From positions 4,834,053 through 4,898,052 of the forward strand of contig NZ_CP066779.1 in NCBI RefSeq assembly GCF_016598535.1: 64,000 nt of DNA, read 5' to 3'. Position numbers and translations under genes: made by a program. The notes beneath the pieces are model-generated. The model did no database searches. It was not told the origin of the DNA and was given only the letters and a program-made list of their open reading frames with translations. Within the stretch, counting starts at the first letter, position 1. Each line of letters begins with the position of its first letter. Below, in pieces: positions 17,012 through 25,460 of this stretch. The DNA is from Rhodococcus sp. P-2. GTDB lineage: Bacteria; Actinomycetota; Actinomycetes; Mycobacteriales; Mycobacteriaceae.

Positions 17012-18262
17012 TCAAGCCGCTCGTTTGGTGGGGCGAAGCGCATCGAATCCGTTTCGCCTCACCATCGTTCCGAGGGTCTTCCACCACGGCCGAGCCGGAT
17101 CCGGCTCGCTTCCGTCGCCCATTCGGTGCAATTGATCGGTGTGCCACTGCAGGTCGAGTGCACCGTCGAGCATCGAGATGTCGGCAACCTTCCCCAACAA
17201 CTTCCGCGCGCCGAACTCCACAGTCGGGACGTTCAATCGTTCCCGATCCGATTCCAGGAGAACGGTTGCCGCGTCCGGGATCGTGATCGTCGGCCGGCCG
17301 AGACCGATAACATCGCACGCGCCGGAAGCGAGTGCCTCGACCATCGCCGATCGCGAGCGGAAGCCGCCGGTGACCGCCAAGGGAATGTCGCCGGCAATCG
17401 CTCGGACTGTCTCGGCATACTCGAGGAAATATGCCTCTCGATCGCGAGTGCTCTGCTTCTGCGCTTTACCCATCATGGCCGGCGATTCATAACTGCCACC
17501 GCTGATCTCGATGAGATCGACGGATTCTTCGGTCAACGCGCGCACTACTTCTCGCGACTCGTCTTCCGAGAACCCGCCGCGCTGGAAATCAGCCGAGTTG
17601 AGTTTGACCGACACCGCGAATCCCGGCGCAACGGTAGAGCGTATGCGCCGAACGATCTCGATGAGAAAGCGTCGTCGACGCTCAGGATCTCCGCCCCACT
17701 CGTCCGTCCGCTGATTGGACAACGGCGAAAGGAACTGCGCAACAAGATAACCGTGCGCTGCGTGTATCTGCACGCCACCAAATCCGGACGACTCGGCGAT
17801 GCGAGCAGTTTCCGCGAACTTGTCGATGATCTCGCCGATCTCGGCAGTCGAGAGTTCTCGCGGCGTCGCCATGCCCGGAATTTTCAGCGCGATCGCGCTG
17901 GGGGCGACCGGTCGACCTCTGCTGGCAATCGGGTTGGATTGTCGCCCTGGGTGGTTCAGCTGCATCCAGATCTCGGCGCCGCCGTTCTTGGCAGTCTTGG
18001 CCCAGGAAGTCAGCGCTTCGGCATCTCGATCGTCGTCGACGACGACGTTGCCCGGTTCGGCGATCTGCGTTCGATCGACCATGACATTGCCGGTGATCAG
18101 CAACCCGAACCCGCCACTGCCCCAACGCCCGTACAACGTTTCCAAGCGGGTGGACGGTCCGTGTGCCCGGTCACCCAGGGCCTCGCTGAGCGCCGCTTTC
18201 ATGGTCCGATTCCGCAGGATCTGCCCGCAGGGCAAAGTCAACGATTCTCCGAGCGTGGTCAT
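17012..18262 (-). CDS. Old-yellow-enzyme-type NADH:flavin oxidoreductase
   Basis: FMN-dependent TIM-barrel oxidoreductase of 416 aa, without the iron-sulfur/FAD extension of dienoyl-CoA reductases. MQLNHPGRQ and QIHAAHGYLVAQFLSPLSNQ are family signatures, the latter with the substrate-binding His pair; GGFRSRSAMVEAL and IGLGRP bind FMN phosphate. The typical reaction is reduction of activated C=C bonds (enones, nitro-olefins). I chose ATG 18262 (MTTLGESLTLP), with GAGAGG upstream; a longer in-frame reading enters the SRPBCC gene. It is last in a TetR-SRPBCC-OYE set on this strand. Confidence 0.9.
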   Translation of the reverse strand: MTTLGESLTLPCGQILRNRTMKAALSEALGDRAHGPSTRLETLYGRWGSGGFGLLITGNVMVDRTQIAEPGNVVVDDDRDAEALTSWAKTAKNGGAEIWMQLNHPGRQSNPIASRGRPVAPSAIALKIPGMATPRELSTAEIGEIIDKFAETARIAESSGFGGVQIHAAHGYLVAQFLSPLSNQRTDEWGGDPERRRRFLIEIVRRIRSTVAPGFAVSVKLNSADFQRGGFSEDESREVVRALTEESVDLIEISGGSYESPAMMGKAQKQSTRDREAYFLEYAETVRAIAGDIPLAVTGGFRSRSAMVEALASGACDVIGLGRPTITIPDAATVLLESDRERLNVPTVEFGARKLLGKVADISMLDGALDLQWHTDQLHRMGDGSEPDPARPWWKTLGTMVRRNGFDALRPTKRAA

Positions 18263-18294
18263 GGATGCCTCTCGCAACGAATAGGGAAAGAAGG

Positions 18295-18798
18295 TCAATG
18301 GCGGGGCGCAGAACCGAAGTGCCGCTTGGTGTCGCGCACGAAGCTCGAGAAGATCAGTGAGTTGACCGGTAGGCCACCGCGTACCGCGAGCGACAGCTTC
18401 GGACGCGGCGAGAATGCAAAGGTCCACTGCAGTCTCGAGCCGACTGCGAGTTCATCGACGCGATAGTCCTCGGCAAAGGATTGGAACAGCGGCACATTCG
18501 ATTGTTCGACGTAAAACGAGTGCCGACGCGTTTCGTCGTCCCAGGTGATGAACTTTTCGCGCATCTGCATTGCACCGCCGCCCACCTCCGCGATTCGTCG
18601 CGTGCCGACACCGTACGGGCGAGGCGAGGTGTAGTGAACTTTGGTGAGCAGCCGGCACCACGACAACGGTTCGTCCGCGGTCAGACCAGCCCAGACGTCA
18701 TCCGGTTGGGCGGTGAGGTCGATCGAATACGTGAAGATATGCGGTGCCGTGTCGAAAAAATCGGCACCGACCGGTTCGAGGTCGAACCAATGTGTCAT
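18295..18798 (-). CDS. SRPBCC (START-like/polyketide cyclase) protein
   Basis: 167 aa with the helix-grip pattern of SRPBCC proteins: an N-terminal strand with FTYSIDLTAQPDDVWAGLTA, then central strands, then the C-terminal amphipathic helix SLIFSSFVRDTKRHFG. Such proteins bind hydrophobic ligands or act as cyclases/hydrolases. It lies 32 nt upstream of the OYE gene and is likely co-transcribed; a carrier or helper for the OYE substrate is a reasonable guess, not shown. An imperfect palindrome CCGTTACATGAAGTTACGG (about 18822-18840) precedes it. Confidence 0.75.
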   Translation of the reverse strand: MTHWFDLEPVGADFFDTAPHIFTYSIDLTAQPDDVWAGLTADEPLSWCRLLTKVHYTSPRPYGVGTRRIAEVGGGAMQMREKFITWDDETRRHSFYVEQSNVPLFQSFAEDYRVDELAVGSRLQWTFAFSPRPKLSLAVRGGLPVNSLIFSSFVRDTKRHFGSAPRH

Positions 18799-18870
18799 CG
18801 CCTACTCCTGCCCAATTAGCCGTTACATGAAGTTACGGATACTTGACGACCGAAGTCAACCCCCGAAGGC

Positions 18871-19446
18871 TCAGTTGGACCGAGCTTCAGAGCGCGAGAG
18901 CCCCTGCAGCGAAGCGATGACCTGTTCGAGCGGCTCGATACTTCGAGTCGTCTGACACACCGCCACTGCACCTTCGACCGACGTGATCGTCAGGTTTGCC
19001 ATCGATTTTGCCTGCGCTGCAGGATAACCCGCAGTTTCGAGTTGCGATTCGATCAACTTCTGCCAACCCAGCATGACCTCAGCCGACACTTCCGCGACTT
19101 CGGGTTCACTGGCACGCGCCAACCCGCCGGCAATCACCGGGCAGCCGATCGCAAAGTCCGAGCGCGTGAGATTGAGCCGCCAGATGTCTCCGACCGCTTC
19201 GATCACGTCGGCTGTGGAACCGGTAGCCGCGGCCGAGCTGATTCGCCTGGTGATGATCGCACCGGCCGCGCGTACGGCTTCGACCATCAGCTCGGTCTTA
19301 CCGCCTGGAAAGTGATGGTAGATCGACCCTCGGGGCGCGCCACTGTGCTTGATGACGTCACTGAAGGACGTCGCATCGACACCGTTGCGACTGATCAATT
19401 CGACCGCACTGCGAATCATGCGATCACGTGAGCTCAGCTCTGCCAT
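18871..19446 (-). CDS. TetR-family regulator (YxaF/LmrA-like)
   Basis: 191 aa. N-terminal TetR helix-turn-helix: SRDRMIRSAVELISRNGVDA, then TSFSDVIKHSGAPRGSIYHH and FPGGKTEL, followed by the C-terminal YxaF-like ligand domain containing AIGCPVIAGGLA. The GCPV motif is shared with LmrA/YxaF regulators. It is divergent from a PaaI thioesterase and upstream of SRPBCC-OYE, so it may control both sides. Confidence 0.86.
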   Translation of the reverse strand: MAELSSRDRMIRSAVELISRNGVDATSFSDVIKHSGAPRGSIYHHFPGGKTELMVEAVRAAGAIITRRISSAAATGSTADVIEAVGDIWRLNLTRSDFAIGCPVIAGGLARASEPEVAEVSAEVMLGWQKLIESQLETAGYPAAQAKSMANLTITSVEGAVAVCQTTRSIEPLEQVIASLQGLSRSEARSN

Positions 19447-19495
19447 GTCACTGATCCTTCGGCCGTCGGTACACCTGTCGACTCATACGCTACGT

Positions 19496-19515
19496 TATGT
19501 ATGACGACCTACATA
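19496..19515. promoter_or_regulatory. Inverted repeat between TetR and thioesterase
   Basis: TATGTA-N8-TACATA lies 50 bp upstream of the TetR start and 17 bp before the thioesterase start. It is symmetrical and well placed for a TetR dimer, but the arms are only 6 nt, so chance is possible. Confidence 0.4.
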
Positions 19516-19531
19516 GTGATGGGATGAAACA

Positions 19532-19990
19532 ATGAGTGACGAGACAACCGCGACCGTCGACCCGGCGCAGATGACAGGCCTCGAACTTCTCCGCTGGATG
19601 GGGACACAGGTCAACGACCGGCCCAGCATCGGACGCCTCCTCGGCATGGAGATGCGCGAGGTCAACGAAGGATCCGTGAGCTTCGCCCTGACCCCGCGCG
19701 CCGATTTCAGCAACCCCCTCGGCACTGTCCACGGCGGCATTTGCGCAACGCTGCTCGATTCGGTCATGGGCTGCGCGGTACACACGATGCTTCCGGCGGG
19801 CGTCGGATACACGACCCTCGCACTCAAGCTCAACTACATCCGCACGGTGCCTCTCGACGGTGACGAACTGACAGCCCACGGCAGTGTCATTCATGTGGGT
19901 GGGCGTACCGCGACCGCAGAGGGCAAGGTGCTGGACAAGAACGGCAAGTTGGTGGCACACGGAACTACGACGTGCATGATTTTTCGCTGA
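19532..19990 (+). CDS. PaaI-type hotdog thioesterase
   Basis: 152 aa hotdog-fold acyl-CoA thioesterase. The signature is the central helix region GTVHGGICATLLDSVMGCAV, where HGG and the following Asp/Ser form the active site, and the strands ALKLNYIRTVP and RTATAEGKVLDKNGKLVAHG. These enzymes hydrolyse phenylacetyl-CoA-type or other aryl/acyl-CoA thioesters, often to relieve CoA sequestration. Start ATG 19532; the ribosome site is weak. Divergent from TetR. Confidence 0.88.
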   Translation: MSDETTATVDPAQMTGLELLRWMGTQVNDRPSIGRLLGMEMREVNEGSVSFALTPRADFSNPLGTVHGGICATLLDSVMGCAVHTMLPAGVGYTTLALKLNYIRTVPLDGDELTAHGSVIHVGGRTATAEGKVLDKNGKLVAHGTTTCMIFR

Positions 19991-20051
19991 GCCGACGGAG
20001 GATGGCGAAAATGTAGCCGCGCCCGACGTGAGCAGGGGGCGAGTGTCGATG

Positions 20052-20057
20052 TACGAT
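20052..20057 (+). promoter_or_regulatory. Candidate -10 box of a leaderless Trp leader
   Basis: TACGAT fits the actinobacterial TAnnnT -10 consensus and ends 6 nt before GTG 20064. A transcript starting there would be leaderless. GTGAGC at 20028-20033, 18 nt upstream, is a fair -35. Promoter assignment is inference from spacing. Confidence 0.45.
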
Positions 20058-20063
20058 CGGCTC

Positions 20064-20105
20064 GTGACCCTGCTCACTGCGCACCTCTGGTGGCCCGACC
20101 GCTGA
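20064..20105 (+). CDS. trpL: Trp leader peptide upstream of trpB2
   Basis: Thirteen codons starting at GTG encode MTLLTAHLWWPDR and stop at TGA 20103. Two consecutive Trp codons (20088-20093) in so short an ORF, 143 nt before a tryptophan-synthase gene, are the hallmark of ribosome-mediated attenuation. If an in-frame ATG at 20049 with a G-rich ribosome site is used instead, the peptide is MYDRLVTLLTAHLWWPDR; the TACGAT -10 box favours the leaderless GTG. Stalling at the Trp codons would couple trpB2 expression to charged tRNA-Trp. Confidence 0.7.
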   Translation: MTLLTAHLWWPDR

Positions 20106-20165
20106 CGGTCAGCCGCAACTGCGTGCTGCCCGGACCGATATCGGGTGGTCCAGCAGGCTCCTCTC
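20101..20165 (+). promoter_or_regulatory. Attenuator RNA region of trpB2
   Basis: A small hairpin GCTGA-CGG-TCAGC (20101-20113) spans the leader stop. A larger one pairs CTG..GGACC (20126-20136) with GGTCC..CAG (20147-20156). It is followed by CTCCT (20158-20162), complementary to AGGAG (20237-20241) of the trpB2 ribosome site. GGGTGGT (20143-20149) is complementary to ACCACCC (20254-20260) just inside trpB2, and the Trp codons TGGTGG are complementary to CCACCA (20252-20257). No U-tract is seen, so control may act on translation rather than termination. The pairings were found by eye and no folding was run. Confidence 0.5.
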
Positions 20166-20247
20166 AGGATCCCCGATCCGGCAAATGCCGTACGCGTCGT
20201 CGCTACGACCGCCAAGATCAGGTACCGAATCCACGAAGGAGAGTTAG

Positions 20248-21549
20248 TTGACCACCACCCCACTCAACCGTTCGCTCGAGCCTTTGGGCGTCTCCATCCC
20301 GTCGAAAGTGCCGACGCACTGGTACAACCTGGCGGCTGACCTCCCCGAGCCTGTTCCCCCGCACCTGCATCCGGGCACGCGTGAGCCGCTCGGCCCCGAG
20401 GACTTGGCGCCGCTGTTCCCGATGAACCTCATTGCGCAGGAAGTCGCAACCGAGCGCTACATCGAGATCCCGGAGACGGTTCGCGAGATCTACGGCATGT
20501 GGAGGCCCTCTCCGCTGTTCCGTGCGCATCGACTCGAGCGTGCTCTGGGCACACCTGCTCGCATCTATTACAAGTACGAAGGCGTCAGCCCGGTCGGTTC
20601 ACACAAGCCGAATACTGCTGTCGCGCAGGCGTACTACAACGCAATCGAAGGAACCACCAAGCTGACCACCGAAACCGGTGCGGGCCAGTGGGGTGCGTCG
20701 CTGTCGTTCGCGGGTGCGCTGCTCGGACTCGACGTAGAGGTGTGGCAGGTTCGCTCCTCCTTCGATTCGAAGCCGTACCGACGCATCCAGATGGAGGCGT
20801 ACGGCGGAGTCTGTCACCCGTCGCCTTCCGACCTGACGGAAGCCGGACGCGCACTGCTGAAATCGCATCCCGACACCACAGGCTCGCTTGGTATGGCGAT
20901 CAGTGAGGCCGTCGAGGTCGCTGCGCAGGATCCGAACACGCACTACTCACTCGGCAGCGTGCTGAACCACGTCATGCTGCACCAGACCGTGATCGGTCAG
21001 GAAGCAATGGTTCAGCTCGAAGAAGCCGGCGACGCCGTCCCCGGCACCGTGTTCGGTTGCGCCGGCGGCGGTTCCAACCTCGCGGGACTCACCTTCCCGT
21101 TCCTGGGACGAAACCTTCGCGAAGGCACCAAGACTCGTCTGGTCGCCTGCGAGCCATCGGCATGCCCGTCCCTCACCCAGGGCGAGTACCGCTACGACTT
21201 CGGTGACGTCGCCGGTCTGACGCCGCTGCTCAAGATGCACACTCTTGGCAAGGACTTCGTTCCCCCGGCCATCCACGCCGGTGGCCTCCGCTACCACGGT
21301 ATGTCGCCGATGGTCTCGCATGCGGTCAACCTCGGCCTCATGGACGCGATTGCCGTCGATCAGGACGACGCACTCCAGGCCGGTCTGATTTTCGCCCGCG
21401 CCGAAGGAATCATCCCGGCTCCGGAATCAACCCACGCGGTTGCCGGCGCCATCGCTCACGCCCGTGCCGTCACAGAACCCGAGGTGATCGTGATCGGACT
21501 GTCCGGCAACGGTCAGTTGGATCTGCCGGCGTACTCGCCTTACGTCTGA
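20248..21549 (+). CDS. trpB2: Tryptophan synthase beta chain, TrpB2 type
   Basis: PLP-dependent TrpB-like protein of 433 aa; TrpB2 is longer than TrpB1 (about 400) and has the N-terminal extension seen here ([20 protein letters not shown]). PLP Lys120 is in GSHKPNTA, the loop ETGAGQWG follows, and the phosphate-binding GCAGGGSN is intact. It joins indole and serine to tryptophan; TrpB2 enzymes often work without TrpA and may salvage indole. TTG 20248 is the start, with AAGGAGAG 5 nt upstream. It is a single gene: no trpA is adjacent and a terminator-like hairpin follows. The Trp-Trp leader argues that it truly serves tryptophan supply. Confidence 0.93.
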   Translation: MTTTPLNRSLEPLGVSIPSKVPTHWYNLAADLPEPVPPHLHPGTREPLGPEDLAPLFPMNLIAQEVATERYIEIPETVREIYGMWRPSPLFRAHRLERALGTPARIYYKYEGVSPVGSHKPNTAVAQAYYNAIEGTTKLTTETGAGQWGASLSFAGALLGLDVEVWQVRSSFDSKPYRRIQMEAYGGVCHPSPSDLTEAGRALLKSHPDTTGSLGMAISEAVEVAAQDPNTHYSLGSVLNHVMLHQTVIGQEAMVQLEEAGDAVPGTVFGCAGGGSNLAGLTFPFLGRNLREGTKTRLVACEPSACPSLTQGEYRYDFGDVAGLTPLLKMHTLGKDFVPPAIHAGGLRYHGMSPMVSHAVNLGLMDAIAVDQDDALQAGLIFARAEGIIPAPESTHAVAGAIAHARAVTEPEVIVIGLSGNGQLDLPAYSPYV

Positions 21550-21558
21550 CACTGTCGG

Positions 21559-21590
21559 TGTGGTGGTCTCGTGTGTACGAGGCCACCACA
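21559..21590 (+). terminator. Stem-loop after trpB2
   Basis: TGTGGTGGTCTCGT (21559-21572), loop GTGT, and ACGAGGCCACCACA (21577-21590) form a 14-bp stem with one G.U pair. It lies 9 nt after the trpB2 stop and is followed by CTTCGTC. It is a likely intrinsic terminator. Confidence 0.65.
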
Positions 21591-21764
21591 CTTCGTCACA
21601 CCGATCACGATCCCTGGTCGGATCCCAATTCGTCGACCGAACCGACAGAAATCGAACTTGCCCGGCCCTGACGCGACAGGCAGTGGCTCGATCTCGAGGC
21701 ACGGATCAAGTCAGCCACCTCCGAAACGAACCGATCAGTTTGCTCGATCGGTTACGGTCTTTCG

Positions 21765-23183
21765 ATGCAGCTTCGGTTGAAGGAACACTGGAAACTGATC
21801 GCCCTCGGACTCGCGTTGATCGTGGCAATCGCTTTCATCGTCGTATCGGCACTCTCAGACTCGAACGAGGTTGCATCGCCGAAGACAGGCGGTCCGATCG
21901 TCGAACAGGGTGTTGTCGACGTGGACCTCTCCGATCCTCCGCAGCAAGCCTGGGAACTCGATGTCCGAGCGCTCACGGACAACCCGGGTGACGTGCTGCT
22001 GTCGATGCCTTCCACGCTCGATAGCTACTACGGCTACGGCAACACGTACCAAGTCGGTGATGTGCTGGTGGCCGCGACTGCTTATCCGCTTCCCAAGACC
22101 GACGAGTCTTCGTCGAGTCAGGGAGTCGGTGCCGTCACACTCGTCGGGGTGAATCCCGACGACGGAAATCCGCTGTGGAAAACGCGAATCGGCGGAGTCA
22201 TCGGCCAGTGCAGTCAGCAGAACGAATCCACGATCATCGCGTGCTGGGGCGATCGACGGATGATCTTTGTCGATACCGCGACCGGAACTCTGATGTCCGA
22301 CCTCGGTACCGACTTCGATCTCAATGGCGCCACCATCACAGGAGACACCGTGTACACGTCCGGCGAAAGGACGGACGGAACCGTTCGAACGCGAATTCTT
22401 GCCAGCGGCACCACAACCAATTTGACGGCCAACTTCGTGCGTACCTTCGAACCAAGTGAGAAGTTCGGAGCCGTCTACCCGGTCCCTCACACCGACACTG
22501 TCATTGCCATGGAACAGGGCGACGGCGGGGACCCACAGTACCGCTATCGAATCTACGATCTGCAGTCCGGCGCAGAACGATTCCGATTCGAGGGTGATTC
22601 GCTTGCTCCGGCCGGGAACGGATTGTTCCTCACCAGTGTCGGCGGCAGGTCGGGATATGCAGGAACCCAAAACCTCTTGGCTTCCGACGGATCCACGATT
22701 CGTGCGATACCGATTCCCTCGTACTCATCGTCGTCCTACCCGAGCAAGCCCTCGACGGCGATGCCGATGTTTCTCGGCGACGGCGCCTACGACCCGAACT
22801 CCGGTGACGAACTTTGGCGCAGTTCACAAATCGTCAACACCGCGATGGCCGGGACGGGAAGCGCCATCGCCGCAGTAGTAGGAAAAACAATCCTCGTCAC
22901 GTCTCCCGAGACCCGCACAATCTCCGGTCTCGACATCGAGAGTGGTCGACAGTTGTGGCAGACACCCTGGCAAGACGCGTACTGGGTTCGCAGCGGGGTA
23001 ACCGATGGCGACCACTTCGTCTTCAGCGACTACACCGGAATGCATTCGATCAGGGCTCGCGACGGAAAGATGATGTGGTCGGTTCCCCTTCCGCCAGAGG
23101 TCGATCCGCGCGGAGTCGTCGTCTCGAATGCCGGCAAAAACGTGTCGTTCTCCTGGCAAAACCATTTCACCATTTGGCGATAG
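21765..23183 (+). CDS. Membrane-anchored PQQ-like beta-propeller protein
   Basis: 472 aa. One N-terminal transmembrane anchor (about residues 10-30, LIALGLALIVAIAFIVVSAL) is followed by an extracellular domain of repeated strands typical of PQQ/quinoprotein-like propellers: VNPDDGNPLWKTRIGG, IYDLQSGAERFRFEGD, GLDIESGRQLWQTPWQ and IRARDGKMMWSVPLPP, each with the (A/D)xxG-xxxW repeat. No PQQ-enzyme catalytic residues are evident, so a scaffold or binding role outside the membrane is likely. ATG 21765. It stands alone between the trpB2 hairpin and a 255-nt gap. Confidence 0.8.
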   Translation: MQLRLKEHWKLIALGLALIVAIAFIVVSALSDSNEVASPKTGGPIVEQGVVDVDLSDPPQQAWELDVRALTDNPGDVLLSMPSTLDSYYGYGNTYQVGDVLVAATAYPLPKTDESSSSQGVGAVTLVGVNPDDGNPLWKTRIGGVIGQCSQQNESTIIACWGDRRMIFVDTATGTLMSDLGTDFDLNGATITGDTVYTSGERTDGTVRTRILASGTTTNLTANFVRTFEPSEKFGAVYPVPHTDTVIAMEQGDGGDPQYRYRIYDLQSGAERFRFEGDSLAPAGNGLFLTSVGGRSGYAGTQNLLASDGSTIRAIPIPSYSSSSYPSKPSTAMPMFLGDGAYDPNSGDELWRSSQIVNTAMAGTGSAIAAVVGKTILVTSPETRTISGLDIESGRQLWQTPWQDAYWVRSGVTDGDHFVFSDYTGMHSIRARDGKMMWSVPLPPEVDPRGVVVSNAGKNVSFSWQNHFTIWR

Positions 23184-23438
23184 GTCGGCAACATCGCCGA
23201 TACCGTGTCGTACTGACGAGCCAGCTCAGCAACAAGTAAGCGGATCGACGAGCAGCCATCAATGGCCACAATCCAGTCTTCCGCATTTGTTCAATTTCGG
23301 AAGAACGATCTCGAACAACTACACATATCTCCGCGCCTCCAATTTCGGAAAGATCAGACCAGACCTGCAGTGAAGAGGTGCGTAAAAATCGCGACTCACG
23401 TATCTGATCCAATCCAACCGTAAAGGGAGCCAACGGGA

Positions 23439-23756
23439 ATGGACGCGAATTCCTCTGTTTGCAGTCAGCAACAAATAGTCCAGTTTGCGCGTAACCATCT
23501 ACGTACCGGGGGACCGAGCTCAGACCAAATTCGTCGTCATTTCGGTTTGCACAAACGCGCGTTCTTCACGCAGCTCGACACCCATCTGGACGATTCTGCA
23601 CTTTCAATGCCCGAAAAAGTTGCACTCCGCCGCATCTGCCGACAGGAAGACAGAAGATGCCCGATCACACGTATGAACGTCTCAGCAGGTCAAGTTGGCC
23701 CACCCCGGCCGATGTGCGACGCGCTTCCTTTCCCACCCCAGAACCATCCCGCTTGA
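23439..23756 (+). CDS. Small DUF3263-like helix-turn-helix protein
   Basis: 105 aa starting at ATG 23439, with AAAGGGAG 9 nt upstream. Residues 12-50 (IVQFARNHLRTGGPSSDQIR, then RHFGLHKRAFFTQLDTHLDD) resemble the short actinobacterial DUF3263 family, in which an Arg/Gly-rich turn precedes a helix with Phe-Phe. The C-terminal 40 residues look disordered. The flanks (23184-23438 and 23757-23822) show nothing else I can support. Codon usage is acceptable and the ribosome site is good, but the family match is by eye only. Confidence 0.5.
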   Translation: MDANSSVCSQQQIVQFARNHLRTGGPSSDQIRRHFGLHKRAFFTQLDTHLDDSALSMPEKVALRRICRQEDRRCPITRMNVSAGQVGPPRPMCDALPFPPQNHPA

Positions 23757-23822
23757 CGATCGAAAGCCGCGAACTACGTTGAGCCGCTGAATTCTTCCGC
23801 AGTCCCCTCTTCTTGGTTGGGA

Positions 23823-25142
23823 TCATCGGAGATCTAACAACCGCGCGACTTTCAGACTCAAATGCAATGCCAACCGGTCGTCGCCGTTTGCCAAGTCTGC
23901 GCGTGTAATCTCCTGAATTCGCCGCAAACGATAGTACAAGCTCCCTCGATGCACACAGAGCGCCTCGGACGTTCGCTTTACGTCACCGGCATTGTCCAAA
24001 AAGCTCTCCAGCGTCGCGAGAAGAGCCTCGCTTTTTGAGTCCTCATGGCTGAGCAAGGACTGCAAACCTGAGTGAATACTGTTCTCGAGTCGATCCTCCG
24101 ACAGTTCGGCCAGAAGTCCGTAGACGCCGAGATCCCGATAACGCACAACATTTCCGAGCACCTTGACGACCTGGGCTACGTCTGCAGAACGTCTGGACTC
24201 TTCGTAGGATTCGCGCACGTCTGCAACCGAGGTTCGCGGTTCACCGATACCAACCCAACATTCGATGTTCTGGCGCCCACTTTCAGACAAGACTCGTTCC
24301 CGGGCTGCCACGATCAGCGAGTCCAGATGGGTTTGAGTCGAGCGTTCGGCCACCGATACGATCAACAGACTGTGGTCGGGGCGGTCGAGTTGGATTGCAC
24401 TGTTCCGCGGGAGCCTCCGCCGAAGCTGATCGACGCCGACGGCAACACTCAGACGATCTCTTTCGGTCAATGTCGACCGGTCCACGGGGCGGAGCAACAT
24501 CGTCACCGCGACTGCTGGACCCGCAACCATCAAGCCCTCATCAGCCAATCTGCTTGACGCGTCCTCGCGCAGCGACCGCTCGCCCGACAGCACGTCTCGA
24601 GTGAGTTCCCGCTCCCGACTTCGGGACAACTCGTCCAGCAACTGTTCGCGATGAAGGATCATCGCCGCCGCATCAGCCGTGTGCCTCAAGACCTCGGCCT
24701 GATCCTCGTCAACTTCGCCCTCTGAAATCAACAGCCAGACGAAGCCCAGCAGCGCATTGCGGTATCGGATCGGCATCCCGACCCGGCCAAGGGTCAGCCC
24801 TAGTTCTTCGTTGACGGGAACAGTGAAGAGATCGAGGGCCTTGCGGCCTCCACTCGCGTAGATGAAGTCCACAATCTCGCGTGAAACATTCCGCTGTAGA
24901 ACCGAATTCATTCTGACTGAATCGACAGCGCTGTCGTGCGAGTTGTACGCGAGTAGACGGATCTGGGCGTCATCGATTGCAACGGAACGGTCCAGTCGAC
25001 GCCCGGTAGTATCCACCAGATGCTGTAGTTCTCCAGCCATGGTCGAACTGTACGAGTCAAACTCTCCGCTTTGCAACATATGACCAAATTCGTCCGCGAC
25101 AATTTGAACAAATGACAGTGATGCAACTAACTTTCGCGCCAT
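23823..25142 (-). CDS. PucR/CdaR-family transcriptional regulator
   Basis: 439 aa. The C-terminal PucR helix-turn-helix is clear: LLATLESFLDNAGDVKRTSE, then ALCVHRGSLYYRLRRIQEIT. The N-terminal half contains a GAF-like or sensory segment (SREIVDFIYASGGRKALDLF, VNEELGLTLGRVGMPIRYRN) and a middle GGDEF-like CdaR domain. ATG 25142 (MARKLVASLSF) gives the normal N-terminus; longer readings are Arg/Cys-rich and unlike the family. It is divergent from the MHS transporter with a 318-nt gap, so it probably activates the transporter and the FAD oxidase beyond it in response to their substrate. Confidence 0.85.
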   Translation of the reverse strand: MARKLVASLSFVQIVADEFGHMLQSGEFDSYSSTMAGELQHLVDTTGRRLDRSVAIDDAQIRLLAYNSHDSAVDSVRMNSVLQRNVSREIVDFIYASGGRKALDLFTVPVNEELGLTLGRVGMPIRYRNALLGFVWLLISEGEVDEDQAEVLRHTADAAAMILHREQLLDELSRSRERELTRDVLSGERSLREDASSRLADEGLMVAGPAVAVTMLLRPVDRSTLTERDRLSVAVGVDQLRRRLPRNSAIQLDRPDHSLLIVSVAERSTQTHLDSLIVAARERVLSESGRQNIECWVGIGEPRTSVADVRESYEESRRSADVAQVVKVLGNVVRYRDLGVYGLLAELSEDRLENSIHSGLQSLLSHEDSKSEALLATLESFLDNAGDVKRTSEALCVHRGSLYYRLRRIQEITRADLANGDDRLALHLSLKVARLLDLR

Positions 25143-25460
25143 AAGCTCGCTACATGCCGAAGCACATGAGAACCGGAACGTGTTCGTTCGGCCAGCGACC
25201 AGGCATACCCAGCACCGACTGGTTGCACGACAGCGACGAGATTCGTTGCAGCCGTGCGATTTGCATTGAGGACCGAAGCCAGCCGACGCGCTCTCGCGCG
25301 AGAAAACGTCGTCCCTGATCCGGAATCGATCGCAACCTCCGGTTCGCCAGATCAACGTGGGTCCGGTCGGCCTCTTCGATTTCGCATGCCCCCCGAACGA
25401 CATCGACCACCTTGACGTCGCAAAACCGTTGCCATTCAGCATATCCCGAGAGGAATCATC
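25143..25460. other. 318-nt intergenic region, PucR / MHS transporter
   Basis: No convincing gene on either strand; short open frames here are Arg/Cys-rich and lack ribosome sites. It should hold divergent promoters for the PucR gene and the transporter. I see no strong palindrome. GAGAGGAA at the right end is the transporter ribosome site. Confidence 0.6.

Noticed and set aside
17126-18466. 446-codon frame antisense to the OYE gene
   Set aside because: No motif or ribosome site; the OYE frame has complete FMN and substrate motifs.
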